A DNA stretch of 64,000 bases from Chryseosolibacter histidinae (GTDB lineage Bacteria > Bacteroidota > Bacteroidia > Cytophagales > Cyclobacteriaceae): contig NZ_JAHESF010000003.1 in the NCBI RefSeq assembly GCF_018598225.1, forward strand, positions 124,001 through 188,000, read 5' to 3'. Position numbers and translations under genes: made by a program. Positions 53,063 through 62,153 of the stretch are shown in pieces. The notes under the pieces are model-generated. The model was not told the DNA's origin and made no database searches. It worked only from the letters and a program-made list of their open reading frames with translations. Every line of letters begins with the position of its first letter. The first letter of the stretch is position 1.

Positions 53063-54111
53063 TGAAGTACATTATAAAAAAGCTCACAGAACAGATCTTT
53101 TCAAATATACCGTTTAAGGAATCTTGCATCGAATCGTGTTCCTCCATCAACCAATCAAAGGTAGTGGATTGCCCAACATTTAACGAGAAAAGGCGATGCG
53201 GAGTCTATCATAAAGGCGGCCTCGAAATTTATCTCTGTTCGAGGGAGAATATTAAATCTAAAAGATTGTTTTCAGATTCGATTGAAATCATTACAAATTT
53301 TGCAATCGAAATTGACGGGAGTAAAAAAATTATTCAACAGCAATCGTTCAAACAGGTTGAACGATTAATTCACAATTTAAAAACATACAATGCACATTGC
53401 ATTCAGCTCGTCGAATTAATGCTAGATCCGTCTATAGCAAGAAAGCATATTAATGAACAAATATCATCAATAGAAGCACACATACTAGAAAATCCACGAA
53501 GAGCCGCTAAATCATTAATTAACCTACTTAAAAATTCAAAGCTTATTCAATCAGAGATATCTATTTATGATTCTCTATTTAAATCAGATACCAGCAACTT
53601 CCGTATCGGTAATCACCAAATCCACCGGCTACTAAAAGGGGTATTGATGATCTTCTTTGAGGACTTCCAAGAGAAGAACATAAGGATAAATCTACAAGAC
53701 AGTTCGCTCGAAATAGCGGTTGATTACCCTACGTTCATCTGCGCGTTGATTCATTTTTTTGACAATGCTACCAAGTATGTGTTTCCAGAGAGTTCAGTTG
53801 ACATCTCATTCGCTGACGCAGGATCAAAAATATGTGTTCACATAGAGATGATTAGTTTACGAATCAATCAGGATGAAAAGGACAAAATTCTTGAAGAGGG
53901 CCAGTCAGGTTTCTTTGCAAAGAAACTCAATCTAAATGGCAAAGGAATTGGAATGTTTGTCATTGCAACCTTTTTTGAACTGAACAATTCAAAACTTATA
54001 ATAAATCCAAAAGTTAAATCCAGCACTAGGGAAAAATTTGGAATACCATACGACATTAACGAGTTTATTTTAGAATTACCTAAAAGCGGCGGGTTGTTTA
54101 AGATGATGTAA
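53062..54111 (+). CDS. Histidine-kinase-like ATPase
   Basis: A 349-residue protein. An H-box-like segment FKQVERLIHNLKTYN puts a candidate phospho-His at 104. The HATPase domain has an N-box (IHFFDNATKYVF, about 232-242) and a G2 box (GKGIGMFVIATFF, about 293). The G1 D-x-G-x-G is absent; the same place reads HIEMISLRINQ, so ATP binding may be atypical. No membrane segment or sensor domain known to me is present, so it senses a cytosolic signal. It would signal to the receiver gene, with which it overlaps. Confidence 0.65.
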   Translation: MKYIIKKLTEQIFSNIPFKESCIESCSSINQSKVVDCPTFNEKRRCGVYHKGGLEIYLCSRENIKSKRLFSDSIEIITNFAIEIDGSKKIIQQQSFKQVERLIHNLKTYNAHCIQLVELMLDPSIARKHINEQISSIEAHILENPRRAAKSLINLLKNSKLIQSEISIYDSLFKSDTSNFRIGNHQIHRLLKGVLMIFFEDFQEKNIRINLQDSSLEIAVDYPTFICALIHFFDNATKYVFPESSVDISFADAGSKICVHIEMISLRINQDEKDKILEEGQSGFFAKKLNLNGKGIGMFVIATFFELNNSKLIINPKVKSSTREKFGIPYDINEFILELPKSGGLFKMM

Positions 54112-54207
54112 TGTCCACACCAAGAAAATTCGCGACATTTATCTAATAAAAGCGACGCTAGCATGAGTAACTCATCAGGCCATCAAATTACAAGGATGAT
54201 CAGGCGT

Positions 54208-54566
54208 GTCGTCCTTCCTATTCAAAGCTTCGTTCTATTGATGCCTACGTTATCCATCAAGGTTCTTTAACGTGGCTGCAAGCGAGCCTTGAATCTACCA
54301 CAACCAATGTGAATATTGTGGTTACACTTCAAGCTACAAGTATCAAGTCGATATCCAATGGCTTAAAGAGGAATGTTGTTTCATTGACTTCCGTTCTCTA
54401 ACCTGAAGCGTTAGTTTTGAAAATACCGGGCCCAGCACCGAATCCATGGGTATGTGTGTGCCCGGTAAAGTATCAGATCAGTAACAAATCCGTTCTTTGG
54501 GATCCGTATGAATATTTGGATGCGCCTTATAACGGTCTTATAATACCCCGATTATTGAAAATTTGA
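54208..54566 (+). pseudogene. Remnant of a calcineurin-like phosphoesterase
   Basis: SIDAYVIHQGSLTWLQASLE and NVNIVVTLQATSIKSI match the segment before and over the T-H-H-A-P-S motif of metallophosphoesterases, with H-H changed. A stop follows at 54399. In another frame, YQISNKSVLWDPYEYLDAPY then NGLIIPRLLKI matches the family's final D-Y-x-I-G...N-P-R-G-Y...F. Several frameshifts are needed, so the gene is dead. It fills the gap between the two operons. Confidence 0.5.
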
Positions 54567-54761
54567 GTGAGTAGCCTGGGTGCAGCTTTTATAGCAGGGA
54601 AAGTAATCCAGCGTCTTCGGAAAGGCACTTCTGAAAATCTTACTATTTTAAACACCATTGAGGAAATTATTATCTGCTGAACGTAGAGCTTAAGATGCCT
54701 TGAAGTCCGCTATTGTGGGGTCTGCCCCTTGGTGCTTAAATCGTTTTTTTATATTTTAGTA

Positions 54762-54811
54762 ACGATTCCTTGACCCACCTGATCCACTCGATCGCCAGCC
54801 CGCTAGGAATC
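54762..54811. promoter_or_regulatory. Shared inverted-repeat element, copy 2
   Basis: ACGATTCC...GGAATC with the internal CCACCTGATCC and GATCGCCAGCCCGCT closely matches 52331-52383; the upstream TTTTAGTA also resembles copy 1. It ends 15 bases before the hamA ATG. Confidence 0.6.
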
Positions 54812-54826
54812 CCTTAACTACCCACT

Positions 54827-55777
54827 ATGATTTCCGAAAATGATTTCCAATCACTGCTTCGTGGCAATGCAGGCGAATTAAAGACTTATTTGCAAGATAT
54901 TGAGTTGTCGTTCAAATTAGATGAGACACTGGCCGTTACAAATTGTCATTCCCTTCGAATCAACGCAAATGGCCAGGTAAGATTCAATGATTTTGCACGC
55001 TATCTAGCATCTAAAATTGTAGACTTTGCAATACCACGGTCTGAGATTCAGAAAGCATTCGAGTTCTACAATACAACTGGCTCCACCTCCAAAATCGTTG
55101 AATTAAATAATAAAGCCACACAGCTGTTCTCTTCCCTTAAAAAGTCAGGAGAAGGCGGAGAAATACTGCTTTATCTGTTAATTGAAGACATCCTAAAGGT
55201 ACCGCAGATTTTGTGCAAAATGTCGCTAAAGACATCAAGTGAAATGCATGTACATGGGTGTGATGGTATACATGCTAACTACGACGAAACAGATGACATT
55301 TTGTCCCTCTATTGGGGAGAATCTAAGCTCTATAAAGACATAGGTAGCGCGTTAACAAATTGTTTCAATAGTTTAAAAGGCTTCTTATTGGACAACGGCG
55401 GCAGTTCAGGTTCACAAGAACGTGATATCCAGTTGGTGAGAAGCTACATTGACTTAAAGGACGAAAAAATTGAAGATGCAATCGTCAAGTATCTGGATAA
55501 GGACAATGAAAAATTCAACAAAGTCAAATATAAAGGCGCGTGTCTAATTGGGTTTGATTACGAGGACTATCCGAAGGCAGCAAACTCAGGCGTCAATGAT
55601 GCAACGCTAAAAGAAAAGATTGAGAAAGTCATCATAGATTGGAAAGTTGATGCAAAGAAAAAAATAAAGGCAATTGAAACTCTTGATACATTTGAACTCC
55701 ATTTATTCCTTATCCCATTCCCATCGGTACAAAGTTTTCGAGACGCATTTTTAATTGAACTTGGCATTAAGAAATGA
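54827..55777 (+). CDS. hamA: Hachiman HamA nuclease (DUF1837)
   Basis: A 316-residue DUF1837 protein. The PD-(D/E)xK-like core is clear: SGEGGEILLYLLIEDIL (acidic pair about 109-112), EMHVHGCDGIHANY (about 139-152) with Asp, and LYWGESKLYKD (E-x-K at 165-167). HamA is the nuclease of Hachiman and is held inactive by the HamB helicase until phage-related DNA damage releases it. All catalytic residues seem present. Its stop overlaps the helicase start (ATGA), giving a fixed ratio. The element upstream is shared with the sensor operon. Confidence 0.85.
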   Translation: MISENDFQSLLRGNAGELKTYLQDIELSFKLDETLAVTNCHSLRINANGQVRFNDFARYLASKIVDFAIPRSEIQKAFEFYNTTGSTSKIVELNNKATQLFSSLKKSGEGGEILLYLLIEDILKVPQILCKMSLKTSSEMHVHGCDGIHANYDETDDILSLYWGESKLYKDIGSALTNCFNSLKGFLLDNGGSSGSQERDIQLVRSYIDLKDEKIEDAIVKYLDKDNEKFNKVKYKGACLIGFDYEDYPKAANSGVNDATLKEKIEKVIIDWKVDAKKKIKAIETLDTFELHLFLIPFPSVQSFRDAFLIELGIKK

Positions 55778-58287
55778 GCCTACCAGACAAAGTTTTTAGT
55801 CTACCGAGTTTTAAGCGTCAGCTTAGACAAATTACCATTGACTCATGCAGTAGCTCATTTCATAATTTAAGTACAACAAATTCCAATCGTGAGCCCATTG
55901 ACTGGAGCAATCTTCTGACATGCGCATCAATGTTAGGCAACTCAAGCAAACATGATCATCTAGAGGCGGCGCTCAGAATTGCGCACACTTGCCTCGAAAA
56001 TAAGGACCTTTCAACCGCTCATAAGACCGCTGCGGGCGTCATATTAGATTCATTAACAAATCAGCCGGCTATAAAACTGGCAATCAAAAGGCATCTTTTA
56101 AAAAGCGATTTCACTGAAGACATTCCATTGCCGCTCCTCTTTGATGTAACAAAACGGAGAGTAGAACACACGATCTTCTTAAAGGAGTCAGAAATCTATT
56201 TGAACGCATTTCAGAAGGATGCATTTGACAAATTCTCGTCGGCGGATGTTGTTAGCGTTTCCGCCCCAACGTCGGCGGGCAAGTCTTTCATCTTATATCA
56301 CGCCTTAATGAGTTTTATTTCGAGCCGTTCTAGACCTACACGTATAGTCTATATAGTTCCAACACGAGCGTTGATAAGTCAAGTCGAGAAAGACTTTCAA
56401 ACCATTTTAAGTAGCCAGAAGATTTCAGATGTTCTAGTTACTTCTGTTCCCAAGCTTGATGCTGTAGATTTTGAAAAGAATCTTATCTGTGTATTTACGC
56501 AAGAACGTCTCCATTGGCTTATGGTCAATCATCCAAACGTGAGCTTCAATTATATGATAGTCGACGAAGCGCAAAAAATCGCAGAAGGCAGTAGGGGCAT
56601 TTTCTTACAGCAAAAAATTGAAGAAGTAATGCGTCTAATGCCTGATATTAAAGTAATTTTCTCAAGCCCTTTAACACGCAATCCAGAAATTCTCCTTCAG
56701 GATTTAGAAGTTGGCAAAAAAAAGGCACCTGTCAACACCGAATATGTCGCAGTAAACCAAAATTTGATATACGTATCACAACGACCGAAGGCGACGCGCA
56801 TTTGGAATCTCGAACTGTGCCTGCAGAATGAACGTATTGACCTAGGAAGTGTAGAGCTTGAAAGTCGGCCACTGTCCGACCTCAAAAAGGTGGCCTTGAT
56901 TGCCAGTAGACTCGCTTCGAAGGACAGTGGAAACATCATCTACATGAATAAGCCTGCCTACGCTGAGAAGGTATCAAATATACTTTTTGCCTTGACTAAC
57001 GAAGACTACTCAGAGAACCAAGAAATTAAATCTCTAATCGAATTGTCACGCAAATCCATCCATCGAAATTTTTTACTAAATAAAGTTTTAACTAAAGGAA
57101 TTGCATTTCACTATGGAAATATGCCTCTGTTGGTTCGCGAGCAGATTGAAAACTTATTCGAAAGAGGAATTATCAAGTATCTAATTTGCACGTCAACTCT
57201 TCTGGAAGGAGTAAATCTTCCTGCGAAGAATATTTTTCTGCGAAAGCCTACTAAAGGCGCTGGTCATCCGTTGAATGACACCGAATTTTGGAACCTGGCT
57301 GGTCGGGCTGGCCGTTTAGGCAAAGAATTTCAAGGTAACATCATCTGTATTGATCCCGATTCATGGGATTCAATTCCTGACATCGATCACAAAAAGCAAG
57401 ATGTCGTAAAAGCTCTTGATCAAATTAGTAGTAAAATGCAAACCCTGCTGGCCTATTTAAATTCTGATGAAATTGAAAAAGGGAAGACCAATTCCACCCT
57501 AGAGTGGGCGTTTGCTTACTATTATAGCAAATACCGGAAAAATGAGCTCGATAATTCCCAGGTTCTAGCGCAGTTGAAACCATTTTTTGATGGATTGTCT
57601 TCACGAATTGACCTACCAGATGAAATTCTATTTAGAAATCCAGGAATAAGCCCAGCTGCACAGCAAAATCTACTCGAACACTTTAGATCTAAGGCAGACG
57701 CAATCGACAAATACATTCCAGACTATCCTGAAAGTGAAAATGCCGTTTCAAATTCTTATGTGACGATAATGGGCATAATCAACAGATTCTTATCTGGAGA
57801 TTCCGAAAAGCGAAACTTTTATCAAGCACTGTTAGTCGTGAACTGGATGCGCGGCTATCCTCTCCCAGCATTGATTGACAAAAACTATGAATACGAATAC
57901 AAAAAAAACCCTAAGAAATCACTTGATAGCGTGATAAGGGAAACTATGCGAGATGTCGAAGAATTCGCAAGATTCAAATTTGCAAAATACTCATCTTGTT
58001 ATATTGACATCCTTCGATTTTTCCTCCAACAGTCAGGACAAGAAAACAAAGCTAATGAAATTCCGAACTTATCAATTTGGCTTGAATTGGGCGTATCGCA
58101 ACAAACTCAAGTTTCTCTTATCGCATTAGGGTTAAGTCGTCAGACATCAATAACATTGTCTGAATTTATAGCAGACGATAATCTTGATAAAGAAGACTGT
58201 ATCCAATGGCTCCGTAAGAACGACATTCATTCTCTCCAACTATCAAATATAATGATAATTGAAATCAAAAGTCACATCGAACTTTAA
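55774..58287 (+). CDS. hamB: Hachiman HamB helicase
   Basis: An 837-residue superfamily 2 (Ski2-like) helicase. Motif I SAPTSAGKSFI (about 163-173), motif Ia PTRALISQV, motif II DEAQ (about 264), motif III-like SSPLTRN, and motif VI NLAGRAGRLGKEFQG (about 507-521). The C-terminal 300 residues are helical. HamB binds damaged or branched DNA and controls HamA. Length and order fit Hachiman systems. The next gene starts 11 bases downstream. Confidence 0.85.
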   Translation: MSLPDKVFSLPSFKRQLRQITIDSCSSSFHNLSTTNSNREPIDWSNLLTCASMLGNSSKHDHLEAALRIAHTCLENKDLSTAHKTAAGVILDSLTNQPAIKLAIKRHLLKSDFTEDIPLPLLFDVTKRRVEHTIFLKESEIYLNAFQKDAFDKFSSADVVSVSAPTSAGKSFILYHALMSFISSRSRPTRIVYIVPTRALISQVEKDFQTILSSQKISDVLVTSVPKLDAVDFEKNLICVFTQERLHWLMVNHPNVSFNYMIVDEAQKIAEGSRGIFLQQKIEEVMRLMPDIKVIFSSPLTRNPEILLQDLEVGKKKAPVNTEYVAVNQNLIYVSQRPKATRIWNLELCLQNERIDLGSVELESRPLSDLKKVALIASRLASKDSGNIIYMNKPAYAEKVSNILFALTNEDYSENQEIKSLIELSRKSIHRNFLLNKVLTKGIAFHYGNMPLLVREQIENLFERGIIKYLICTSTLLEGVNLPAKNIFLRKPTKGAGHPLNDTEFWNLAGRAGRLGKEFQGNIICIDPDSWDSIPDIDHKKQDVVKALDQISSKMQTLLAYLNSDEIEKGKTNSTLEWAFAYYYSKYRKNELDNSQVLAQLKPFFDGLSSRIDLPDEILFRNPGISPAAQQNLLEHFRSKADAIDKYIPDYPESENAVSNSYVTIMGIINRFLSGDSEKRNFYQALLVVNWMRGYPLPALIDKNYEYEYKKNPKKSLDSVIRETMRDVEEFARFKFAKYSSCYIDILRFFLQQSGQENKANEIPNLSIWLELGVSQQTQVSLIALGLSRQTSITLSEFIADDNLDKEDCIQWLRKNDIHSLQLSNIMIIEIKSHIEL

Positions 58288-58298
58288 CTAGAAATATT

Positions 58299-59492
58299 GT
58301 GATCAATATACAACCAGAGATCGATGTAAAGAAAATGGAGGAAGCCCTTCTAGCACTTCAATCTAAAAAGGCTAACAATCACATCGATGTTAGACTTCCA
58401 GTGAAATGCAGGTTTATAGGATTCTCCGCATTCACATCGCTAATACAGTTTCTTATTACTTGGAAACGGCAAGACAATAGTGGGCGTCTAATAATAGGCT
58501 CGAATGAAAGCATAAGCATTGAAGATATTGAGTCATTTGTTAAGCGGCAATACGGATTAGTTGCGTCTACATTATCTTGGGAAAGTGGCATTATCAATTC
58601 AAACGGTGAAGATCTCAAACATCTGTTACGCAATGAGAACGCAAAGTTGATGCATTTTCTCCATTCCAAGGACTATGTAAGTGCTTCTCGGGGTGATAGT
58701 ATTAATTTCCCATTCTTTGATCATCTTGAAAGCAAACGTGGTTTGCTACCTATCGTTTACAAAAATCAAAAGCTCTGCACCGAGCAAGACTTCTTGAACC
58801 TGACCGAAGTGCTTCTCAACACTGCTTTAAAAAATAACTCCATTTTGATTGAAAAGTTCCGTGAAATCAAGGATGATATCAATTCGATTGTCTTCGAATT
58901 ATTTGAGAACACACACAAATGGGCAAGGAAATCCTACACCGAACAGTTCTTGGACCCAAGTTACCGCGGAATTTACACGACATTTTATAAGCTGGAAAAG
59001 AAAAACATTAAAGATTATCTCAATTCCCCTGGTCTGTTATCCTATTTCGAAAGCCTTGCATCTAAGGTTGACCAGTCCTATAAATACCTAACATTCCTAG
59101 AGATCTCAGTAATCGACAGCGGATCTGGATTGGCGCAAAGATATGCTGAGCGTGACGCTGACTCGATGACAGTTTCCGAGGAATACCAATTTCTCAAAGA
59201 ATGCCTAATGAAGAATAAAACCTCCCACAAGGAATTTAGTGACGCACAAGGACGAGGAATTGGCTTACATCGAACAATGGAACTCCTAGACAGTAAAAAA
59301 GGCTTTCTTCGAATTAGGTCCGGCCGGATGCATTTGTATAGAAACTTTTTGAAATTTCCCTTCCTTAACAAAGAATCGTCGAACCCAAATTACTCCCTTC
59401 AAGACTGGGACACCAACTCGACGATACCGGAAAACAGACCAATGATCGAAGGAACCTCAATAAGCATTATTCTTCCTTACCTAATGTTCTAA
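58299..59492 (+). CDS. GHKL ATPase with STAS-like N-terminus
   Basis: GTG start at 58299, 11 bases after hamB. The 397-residue protein opens with an STAS-like fold (DVRLPVKCRFIGFSAFTSLIQFLITW, residues about 30-60). A GHKL ATPase follows with N-box ELFENTHKWA (200-209), G1 IDSGSGLA (272-279) and G2 GRGIGLHRTMELL (318-330). Such ATPases resemble anti-sigma or MutL/Hsp90-like switches. It has no transmembrane or His-box part, so a kinase role is unlikely. It is encoded 2 bases before the PRTase gene, suggesting a functional pair. Confidence 0.75.
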   Translation: MINIQPEIDVKKMEEALLALQSKKANNHIDVRLPVKCRFIGFSAFTSLIQFLITWKRQDNSGRLIIGSNESISIEDIESFVKRQYGLVASTLSWESGIINSNGEDLKHLLRNENAKLMHFLHSKDYVSASRGDSINFPFFDHLESKRGLLPIVYKNQKLCTEQDFLNLTEVLLNTALKNNSILIEKFREIKDDINSIVFELFENTHKWARKSYTEQFLDPSYRGIYTTFYKLEKKNIKDYLNSPGLLSYFESLASKVDQSYKYLTFLEISVIDSGSGLAQRYAERDADSMTVSEEYQFLKECLMKNKTSHKEFSDAQGRGIGLHRTMELLDSKKGFLRIRSGRMHLYRNFLKFPFLNKESSNPNYSLQDWDTNSTIPENRPMIEGTSISIILPYLMF

Positions 59493-59494
59493 AC

Positions 59495-61837
59495 ATGGAA
59501 CAATATTTCCTCTTCCAGTACCCTGTTCGTGCGATGTCGAATCAACATAGATTGGTGATTTTCTGTGCCGGCACCCAACTATATATTAAACAGCTTAAAA
59601 AGCAACTGAGAGAATTCTTCTCTAAAAACTTACCACCGAACGAGATCTATATAATTGGTGGAGACTATTTGAAAGATGAGTTAACTGCTGAATTTATCTC
59701 TAAACGAAGTGAGATCTTTGACGTTATCCGATCTTTCGAAACAACGGGAAAGCAAACTAAAATTCTATGCTTCAGTTCAGAGGGAAATATGCTCGATTTG
59801 AAAAACAATCTCATAGATTCTACAGAAAGAGATACAATATTCAAGCAGGGAATTGTAGAAATCTTTAACACCCGTGGCGGCCTAATAAATTCACCTTCTG
59901 ATTCATACCACTACATATTCCCGTCCGGAAAACATAGCTCGAAGTTCATTCGCGCGGGGAATGTCCTGGTTGACGGATCAGAAATTTTCTTTATAGCGAC
60001 TACATTATTGCGATACTTTAAGGATAACTACACACAAATCTATTGTGATACTTCATCGATAAACTCGCTGGCTTTTGCATTGATCGAATTGTTAAAAAGA
60101 TTCAAAAGAATTAATCACTCCCCTTCAATTCTCAGCTTTGGATCATATGACAAGTTTGAAAAATTTGATTTCAGTGATTCAAGAAATGCGCTAATACTAA
60201 TTTCCGCATCAACATCAGGAAATATATTGCGGCGATTAATGGAATATCATCCAAACTTGTTGTTGGACAATATCTTGATACTATTCTACTTATCAGACGA
60301 CCGCGAGTTCATTTCAAGAGTAATCTGCGATTTAACTCTATCACCATCCAATCCAGATGGCATCTCACTTAAAGACATTTATCCCAACGAGCTTGATTGC
60401 GATCTTTGCAAAGATGGGTCTTACAAAGTAAAAATTTCTGGCGACGTTTTCTTGTTAGAGAAACCGCAGATAATAAAAATTTTAATTGGAGTGAGAGATG
60501 CACCAGTGAAGCTTAGCGCTTTCATGCAAGAATTTCATTCAAGGGCCAATAAAAGCGCGATCCGCTGTTTCTTCGGGGAAGAGCCTAGTCGAATCTTTGA
60601 ACATTTTATAGACACTTCAATCATTGAAAAACTCATCGATGAAGAAGGGTTCGAGACTGATGGCTTATTCTCAAACTACCGACAAAAATATGCCAGAATA
60701 CTTCATCAGAATATTCCATCGCAGATGAGTTATATTATTCATCTGCCTGACAGGGCATCAAAACTGATTGCTGAACGAATCAAGTCCTTACACCAAAAAA
60801 ATAGTAACAATATACCAACATTAATCGCGAGCACCGATTTATTGAAAGATGATTATCCAATAAAAAACGATGCCGTTGGCGCACTCATAATCGCATGTTC
60901 TTGCTTAGTCAGTGGCTCCAACTTACTATATGTCAACAAATTTCTAAGACGACATGAAAAGCTAACTAAAACATTTCTCATTGGCTTTGCCAGACCCGCC
61001 AGTAGTTCTAAACTCGATTTTGTAATCAAAAATATCTCACAAGGGGACATGGGTGTTACCCAGATAAAGTTTGTTGAAAAGATATTTTGTTCCGACTATT
61101 CCGAAAACACAAATGATAGTGCTGAAATCAGCTGGCTAAAAGAAATGGAAATGCTAAAAGTACTTAAAGGCATAATCGATGAAAATCAGGAATTTCAAGG
61201 GTGTTTAACGTATGTAAACGAAAGGCTTCGCCTTCTACAAAGTGCGACTGACTTAAATACTAGGGGGCTAGTCAATGATGTCTTCTTGAAAAACCCGATC
61301 ACGAATCAGAGGATGGAGATTGCAAAAAACTTTGCTTTCTTTAATTTTGATGGATACCATGGGAAAGCAAGCCAGGCGGACATTTATTTTACCATCTCTT
61401 GTATCCTGAATAATTTGCGATCCAGTGATGATAAAGAGAGACGTATAATTCAAGAGGAATACAAACGGGTGCTCTTGGACCCTGACAATTTCACAAGATT
61501 TGATGATGGAGTAATCCAAGCTTCTTTCCTGCGGACTTCGAAACCTGAGGAAATCAACTACCAATTAGATGTTCAATCAAGTGACAGAATGAAAAATATT
61601 ATCTTTAAGATGATAGAAGGACATAAGGATATATATACTAGTGAAGCACTTATTGAATTCTTATTTGCAATCGGGACTAAGAAATTAAAGTTATTTATTG
61701 ACCATATTACCGAAATTGTGCAAAAAGTAAACAGAGAAGTAAAGAACGACACTTTATTACTTTACAATTATTACATAGAAAAGCAAATTCTTAAGATTAA
61801 GCAGAAAGAAAAATCATTATCGAGTTCTTCTTTATGA
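59495..61837 (+). CDS. Large protein with phosphoribosyltransferase-like region
   Basis: A 780-residue protein. Residues about 145-190 read GKHSSKFIRAGNVLVDG and TQIYCDTSSINSLAFALIEL, the pattern of orotate-type PRTases (substrate loop, then a D-x-x-S/T PRPP region; an Asp-rich E-D-D is absent). A second region from about 480 (IACSCLVSGSNLLYVNKFLRRHEKLTKTFLIGFA) resembles a PRTase-like or nucleotide-binding domain. The C-terminus is helical. PRTase-like proteins with helicases and GHKL ATPases have been proposed as conflict-system components; this protein's activity is unknown. It is the last gene of the operon. Confidence 0.6.
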   Translation: MEQYFLFQYPVRAMSNQHRLVIFCAGTQLYIKQLKKQLREFFSKNLPPNEIYIIGGDYLKDELTAEFISKRSEIFDVIRSFETTGKQTKILCFSSEGNMLDLKNNLIDSTERDTIFKQGIVEIFNTRGGLINSPSDSYHYIFPSGKHSSKFIRAGNVLVDGSEIFFIATTLLRYFKDNYTQIYCDTSSINSLAFALIELLKRFKRINHSPSILSFGSYDKFEKFDFSDSRNALILISASTSGNILRRLMEYHPNLLLDNILILFYLSDDREFISRVICDLTLSPSNPDGISLKDIYPNELDCDLCKDGSYKVKISGDVFLLEKPQIIKILIGVRDAPVKLSAFMQEFHSRANKSAIRCFFGEEPSRIFEHFIDTSIIEKLIDEEGFETDGLFSNYRQKYARILHQNIPSQMSYIIHLPDRASKLIAERIKSLHQKNSNNIPTLIASTDLLKDDYPIKNDAVGALIIACSCLVSGSNLLYVNKFLRRHEKLTKTFLIGFARPASSSKLDFVIKNISQGDMGVTQIKFVEKIFCSDYSENTNDSAEISWLKEMEMLKVLKGIIDENQEFQGCLTYVNERLRLLQSATDLNTRGLVNDVFLKNPITNQRMEIAKNFAFFNFDGYHGKASQADIYFTISCILNNLRSSDDKERRIIQEEYKRVLLDPDNFTRFDDGVIQASFLRTSKPEEINYQLDVQSSDRMKNIIFKMIEGHKDIYTSEALIEFLFAIGTKKLKLFIDHITEIVQKVNREVKNDTLLLYNYYIEKQILKIKQKEKSLSSSSL

Positions 61838-61849
61838 ATATCTGAATAT

Positions 61850-61972
61850 CTACGATTGATTGTCCAAACCAATTTTGAGTTTTTCATATCCATAGTCCAA
61901 AATCGTCGTATACTGCTGCGTTGTCCGTAGCGTCTTATGTCTAAGTATCTATTCACCGTTTCAATCGGACGA
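61850..61972 (-). pseudogene. Remnant of an integrase C-terminus
   Basis: Reading PIETVNRYL then, after a one-base shift near 61942, RHKTLRTTQQYTTILDYGYE matches the catalytic PIETVSKMLGHRSLRTTQQYAKIL of the intact integrase next to it. Only the last 40 codons survive. It is evidence for an earlier element at this site. Confidence 0.75.
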
Positions 61973-62153
61973 GCAGAGGTATGCCAGTCTGAGACAGCAT
62001 TTCTTCCAAGATTCTCCAGTGCTTGAAGAGGTGCCCCGCGTGGGGCACATAAAGTATGATAAAGCACAAGGCCCCGTGGAAAACCACATCCTTGCTTTCA
62101 AGATAAGTGTTAATTCTGTTATGTATTGGCTAGGTGATTGCTTGTGACTGTAT

